9,138 nt of DNA, taken from positions 1-9,138 of the forward strand of contig JAGLEA010000206.1 in NCBI GenBank assembly GCA_023145315.1. The letters run 5' to 3'. Every line of letters starts with the position of its first letter. Within the stretch, counting starts at the first letter, position 1. The notes below the pieces were generated by a model. The model had not been told where the DNA came from, did no database searches, and was given only the letters and a program-made list of their open reading frames with translations. Position numbers and translations under genes: made by a program. Source of the DNA: Psychrilyobacter sp. (lineage in GTDB: Bacteria; Fusobacteriota; Fusobacteriia; Fusobacteriales; Fusobacteriaceae). Shown here piece by piece: positions 6,664 to 9,138 of this stretch.

Positions 6664-7536
6664 ATGAGTCCAATTTTTTTTACAATTGGTGGTTTTGAAG
6701 TACATTATTATGGTCTTATGTATGCTATTGCATTTTTATTAGGAATTGAGTTAGTTAAATTAGGTGGAAAGAAAAAAGGATATGATCCAAATCTTATGGA
6801 AAGTTTTGCTTTTGTTGCTATGATTTCCGGGTTAATTGGTGGAAGATTATACTATGTTCTATTTAATCATGTTTATTATTTTAGTCATCCAGGTGATATT
6901 ATAGCTGTTTGGAAGGGCGGGATGGCTATTCATGGTGGAATTTTAGGTGGAATCATAGGTACATATTTATTTGCTAAAAAGAATAAGATATCTATGTGGA
7001 GTTTAGGAGATATTGCAGCTGCACCCTTTATCCTTGGTCAAGCTATTGGAAGGATAGGAAATTTTGCTAATGGGGAAGTTCATGGAGTTCCTACTTTTAC
7101 ACCATTTAGCGTTATCTTTTCTATTAAACCAAAATTTGTAGAGTGGTTTGATATGTATAATCACCTTAGTTTAACAGCACAGATGAAGTTTCATGAGCTT
7201 GTTCCTTGGGGAATTGTCTTTCCTGATCCTTCACCAGCTGGAACAGAGTTTCCAGGGTTAGCACTGCACCCTGCTATGCTATATGAATTAATTTTAAATT
7301 TTATAGCTTTTTTATCTATTTGGCTTTACTTTAGACACAAAAACTATAAACCTGGAGTAGTATGGTTTATCTATATTATTGAATATAGTTTGATTAGAAC
7401 TTTCGTTAGTTTCTTTAGAAGTGAAGATCTTATGTTCTATGGTTTCCGTGCACCCCATGTAATAAGTGTAGTTTTAGTAATCTGGTCTATATTTATGATT
7501 AAATATTTTAATTCAAAAAAAGAGGTTTCTAATTAA
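6664..7536 (+). CDS. lgt: Phosphatidylglycerol-prolipoprotein diacylglyceryl transferase
   Basis: Lgt is an inner-membrane enzyme that moves diacylglycerol from phosphatidylglycerol to the lipobox cysteine of prolipoproteins, the first step of lipoprotein maturation. The 290-residue protein has about seven hydrophobic segments. Key positions match E. coli Lgt: HYYGLMY (14-20), H90 in AIHGGILGG (E. coli H103), the signature GRIGNFANGE with R130, N133 and E138 (E. coli R143, N146, E151), HPAMLYE (202-208), and Y241/R245 (E. coli Y235/R239). Residues about 144-200, between the signature and HPxxxYE, form a loop that looks longer than usual. AGGAGG lies 6 nt before the ATG, with an extended -10 promoter upstream. 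The gene is divergent from fprA. No terminator follows it, so transcription may run on into the second flavodiiron gene. Confidence 0.95.
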   Translation: MSPIFFTIGGFEVHYYGLMYAIAFLLGIELVKLGGKKKGYDPNLMESFAFVAMISGLIGGRLYYVLFNHVYYFSHPGDIIAVWKGGMAIHGGILGGIIGTYLFAKKNKISMWSLGDIAAAPFILGQAIGRIGNFANGEVHGVPTFTPFSVIFSIKPKFVEWFDMYNHLSLTAQMKFHELVPWGIVFPDPSPAGTEFPGLALHPAMLYELILNFIAFLSIWLYFRHKNYKPGVVWFIYIIEYSLIRTFVSFFRSEDLMFYGFRAPHVISVVLVIWSIFMIKYFNSKKEVSN

Positions 7537-7597
7537 AACTTCTTCTAAAGAACTAGCTCAAAACTCTTTAAATATTTAGAAATTAACTTTAATTTTA

Positions 7598-7606
7598 TGG
7601 CATAAT
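7598..7606 (+). promoter_or_regulatory. Probable promoter of flavodiiron gene 2
   Basis: TGG followed by CATAAT (7601-7606) gives an extended -10, 32 nt upstream of the ATG, at almost the same distance as in lgt. An alternative reading is TTAACT (7583-7588), 17 nt, TAAACT (7606-7611). The 102-nt gap after lgt contains no clear terminator. Confidence 0.4.
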
Positions 7607-7638
7607 AAACTATGTTTTATAATTAGGGAGGAATTTAT

Positions 7639-8832
7639 ATGGAAATAGTAAAAATTGGAAATGGAGTAGATTGGGTAGGGATTCAAAATGAAGACGTTCG
7701 TTACATTCATGGAGAGGAGCTATCTATACCTAATGGAACATCTTATAATTCTTACATTATCAAAGACGAGAAAGTAGTTTTAATCGATAGTGTGCAAGCT
7801 GAGTTTTCTAAAGTTTGGATTGAGAAAATAAAAAAAGTAGTAGATTTAAATAAAATTGATTACGTAATTATGAACCATAATGAGCCTGATCATAGTGGAG
7901 GTTTAATTGAATTACTAAAAGAGGTTCCAGATCTGCCTATATATTGTACAGCAGAGGGAGAGAAAATTTTAAAAGGGTACTATCATAGAGATTTTAATTG
8001 TATAAAAGTAAAAACAGGCGACACTTTAAATATAGGAAAGAGAACTCTAACATTTGTAGAAATGAAGATGTTGCACTGGCCAGATAGTATGATGACTTAC
8101 TCTAGTTTTGATAACGTTTTATATAGTAATGATGCTTTTGGTGAACATTTTGCAGCAACAGAGTTATTTAATGACCTTGTTGATCAAGAAATTCTAGAGC
8201 AGGAAACACTGAAATATTATGCTTGTATCTTAAATCCTTTTAGCCCAATTTTAGAAAGAAAATTAACAGAAGTTTTATCTTTGAATTTAACTATCGATAT
8301 AATCTGTCCATCTCACGGTGTAGTTTGGAGAAAAAATCCACTTCAAATAGTTGAAAAATATTTAAAGTGGTGTAAAGATTACAAAGAAAATCAAATTACA
8401 ATAATTTACGATACTATGTGGGGAAGTACAGAGATTATGGCTGAAAATATAGCCAAAGGTATAAAAAATATCGATACTGATGTTGTTATTAAACTATTTA
8501 ATAGTGCAAAAACCTGCCATAATGAGCTTTCTACAGAGATTTTTAAATCAAAAGCTATTTTATTTGGATCAGGAACTATAAATAATGGAATTTTACCATC
8601 TATGGCATCTCTTCTAGAGAGTGTTCGCGGATTGGCTTTTAAAAATAAAAGTACTGGAGCTTTTGGAAGTTCAGGATGGAACGATAAATCGGTGAGTGTA
8701 TTAAATGAATTATTAGAAAAAACAAGATTAACACTTGTTGATGAAGGGCTTAAATTAAAATGGAAACCAGATGCGGCAGGAATCAAAAGCTGTATTGAAT
8801 ATGGTGAAAATTTTGTGAACAAAATTAAATAA
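7639..8832 (+). CDS. Flavodiiron protein 2 (divergent O2/NO reductase)
   Basis: This is a second A-type flavodiiron protein, 397 residues, likely a cytoplasmic O2 and/or NO reductase. The diiron domain (about 1-245) carries all ligands: H80, E82, D84 and H85 (HNEPDHSG), H146 (LHWPDS), D165 (SNDAFGEHFA) and H226 (PSHGVVWR). The flavodoxin domain (about 252-397) has the FMN loop DTMWGST (258-264). It differs clearly from the first copy, notably GEHFAATELF after D165 instead of GSFGSLDG. The GxH pattern recalls the NorV/Desulfovibrio ROO group, so it is not a recent duplicate. No rubredoxin domain is fused. GGAGG lies 7 nt before the ATG. It follows lgt by 102 nt and ends at a strong terminator, so it is monocistronic or co-transcribed with lgt. 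NO versus O2 preference cannot be read from sequence. Confidence 0.92.
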   Translation: MEIVKIGNGVDWVGIQNEDVRYIHGEELSIPNGTSYNSYIIKDEKVVLIDSVQAEFSKVWIEKIKKVVDLNKIDYVIMNHNEPDHSGGLIELLKEVPDLPIYCTAEGEKILKGYYHRDFNCIKVKTGDTLNIGKRTLTFVEMKMLHWPDSMMTYSSFDNVLYSNDAFGEHFAATELFNDLVDQEILEQETLKYYACILNPFSPILERKLTEVLSLNLTIDIICPSHGVVWRKNPLQIVEKYLKWCKDYKENQITIIYDTMWGSTEIMAENIAKGIKNIDTDVVIKLFNSAKTCHNELSTEIFKSKAILFGSGTINNGILPSMASLLESVRGLAFKNKSTGAFGSSGWNDKSVSVLNELLEKTRLTLVDEGLKLKWKPDAAGIKSCIEYGENFVNKIK

Positions 8833-8844
8833 TTAACAACCCAT

Positions 8845-8881
8845 AAAATAGGAGAAGAAGTGATACTTTTTCTCCTATTTT
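8845..8881 (+). terminator. Rho-independent terminator after flavodiiron gene 2
   Basis: A perfect 12-bp stem AAAATAGGAGAA / TTCTCCTATTTT (8845-8856 and 8870-8881) has a 13-nt loop and ends in a T run, 12 nt after the stop codon. Confidence 0.85.
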
Positions 8882-8933
8882 TGTCTAAATATTTACTACA
8901 CATTTCAAAAATATTACCAATTTAAAATAAATA

Positions 8934-8962
8934 TTGACTTAAAAATAGAAAAATAGTATCAT
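8934..8962 (+). promoter_or_regulatory. Sigma70-type promoter of the OPT-like transporter gene
   Basis: The -35 TTGACT (8934-8939) and -10 TATCAT (8957-8962) are separated by 17 nt. The predicted leader of about 40 nt contains a weak 5-bp hairpin TAGTG/CACTA (8973-8990) just before the AGGAGG site (8997-9002). Confidence 0.6.
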
Positions 8963-9007
8963 AATTAAACATTAGTGAATAAAAGCACTATAAAATAGGA
9001 GGATAAA

Positions 9008-9138
9008 ATGAGTGAACAAAAGAAAAATTTTAAACCATTTGTATCAATGGATACAGCAATGTCAGAAACAACTATTATATCTGTAGGAATTGGATTATTA
9101 TTTGCAGTTATATTTGCAGCATCAAATGTATATCTAGG
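9008..9138 (+). CDS. Probable OPT-family oligopeptide transporter, N-terminal fragment
   Basis: Only the first 43 codons are inside the window. AGGAGG (8997-9002) with a 5-nt spacer fixes the ATG. The short charged N-terminus (MSEQKKNFKPF) is followed by a polar stretch ending TAMSETT and a hydrophobic first membrane segment (about residues 23-40) that ends FAASNVYLG. This arrangement resembles the start of OPT/YSL-family transporters, where the first helix ends in a FxAANAYLGLKVG-like motif. Such proteins import oligopeptides or metal chelates across the inner membrane. The call rests on this short motif. Another polytopic transporter is possible, but a membrane protein is nearly certain. 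It has its own promoter after the upstream terminator. Confidence 0.65.
   Translation, partial: MSEQKKNFKPFVSMDTAMSETTIISVGIGLLFAVIFAASNVYL

Noticed and set aside
7537..7560. Possible lgt terminator hairpin TTCTT-CTA-AAGAA
   Set aside because: The stem is only 5 bp, mostly A-T, and no T tract follows.
7569..7578. Palindrome TAAATATTTA between lgt and flavodiiron gene 2
   Set aside because: It is short and purely A/T, as expected by chance in this DNA. It is not a terminator, since it has no G/C stem or T run.
7618..7623. TATAAT just before flavodiiron gene 2
   Set aside because: It directly abuts the ribosome binding site (7625-7631), leaving no room for a start site upstream of it, and it has no -35.
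8406..8903. Long open frame on the minus strand, opposite flavodiiron gene 2
   Set aside because: It is antisense to a clearly conserved flavodoxin domain, starts inside the terminator region and has no recognisable protein motif.
8973..8990. Leader hairpin before the OPT-like gene as a possible riboswitch
   Set aside because: It is a single 5-bp stem in a 40-nt leader, too small and simple for any known riboswitch.

Overview
The window looks like a chromosomal segment of a very AT-rich anaerobe. The best guess is a member of the Fusobacteriota (Fusobacterium/Cetobacterium/Ilyobacter type). This is inferred from the strong A/T bias and AGA/TTA codon use, strong AGGAGG ribosome binding sites, two flavodiiron proteins (typical of strict anaerobes), and a secreted Ser/Thr/Asn-rich protein that resembles the passenger part of fusobacterial autotransporters. 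No rRNA, tRNA, CRISPR, IS element or phage gene is visible, and most genes are housekeeping or metabolic.

Layout. (1) 1-831, minus strand: the N-terminal 277 codons of a secreted surface protein of unknown function, with a near-consensus promoter. (2) 1021-1857, plus strand: dapF, diaminopimelate epimerase, ending at a terminator it shares with the convergent psuG. (3) 3955-1907, minus strand: psuK-psuG, pseudouridine catabolism. The kinase carries an N-terminal winged-helix domain, and the promoter abuts a 22-bp near-palindrome. (4) 5192-4050, minus strand: a group II-like cysteine desulfurase family protein. (5) 6484-5264, minus strand: flavodiiron protein 1 (FprA type), with a perfect 19-nt palindrome over its -10 element. 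(6) 6664-7536, plus strand: lgt, prolipoprotein diacylglyceryl transferase, divergent from fprA. (7) 7639-8832, plus strand: a second, divergent flavodiiron protein, then a strong terminator. (8) 9008 to the window end, plus strand: the start of a probable OPT-family transporter with its own sigma70-type promoter. Every intergenic gap is under 200 bases, and each is covered by the promoter, operator and terminator entries.

How the genes relate. PsuK and PsuG form one two-step pathway: pseudouridine to pseudouridine-5'-phosphate to uracil plus ribose-5-phosphate. DapF and Lgt serve the envelope (peptidoglycan cross-linking amino acid, lipoprotein maturation). The two flavodiiron proteins are soluble O2/NO reductases that protect anaerobic metabolism. 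Their rubredoxin or other electron donor is not encoded here. The cysteine desulfurase next to fprA could supply sulfur for Fe-S centres, but that link rests on position only.

I found no convincing undescribed multi-gene system. The most interesting signals are regulatory: the PerR-like palindrome on fprA, the near-palindrome at the psuK promoter next to a DNA-binding kinase, and a recurrent extended -10 element (ATGG-YAWAAT) before three plus-strand genes.
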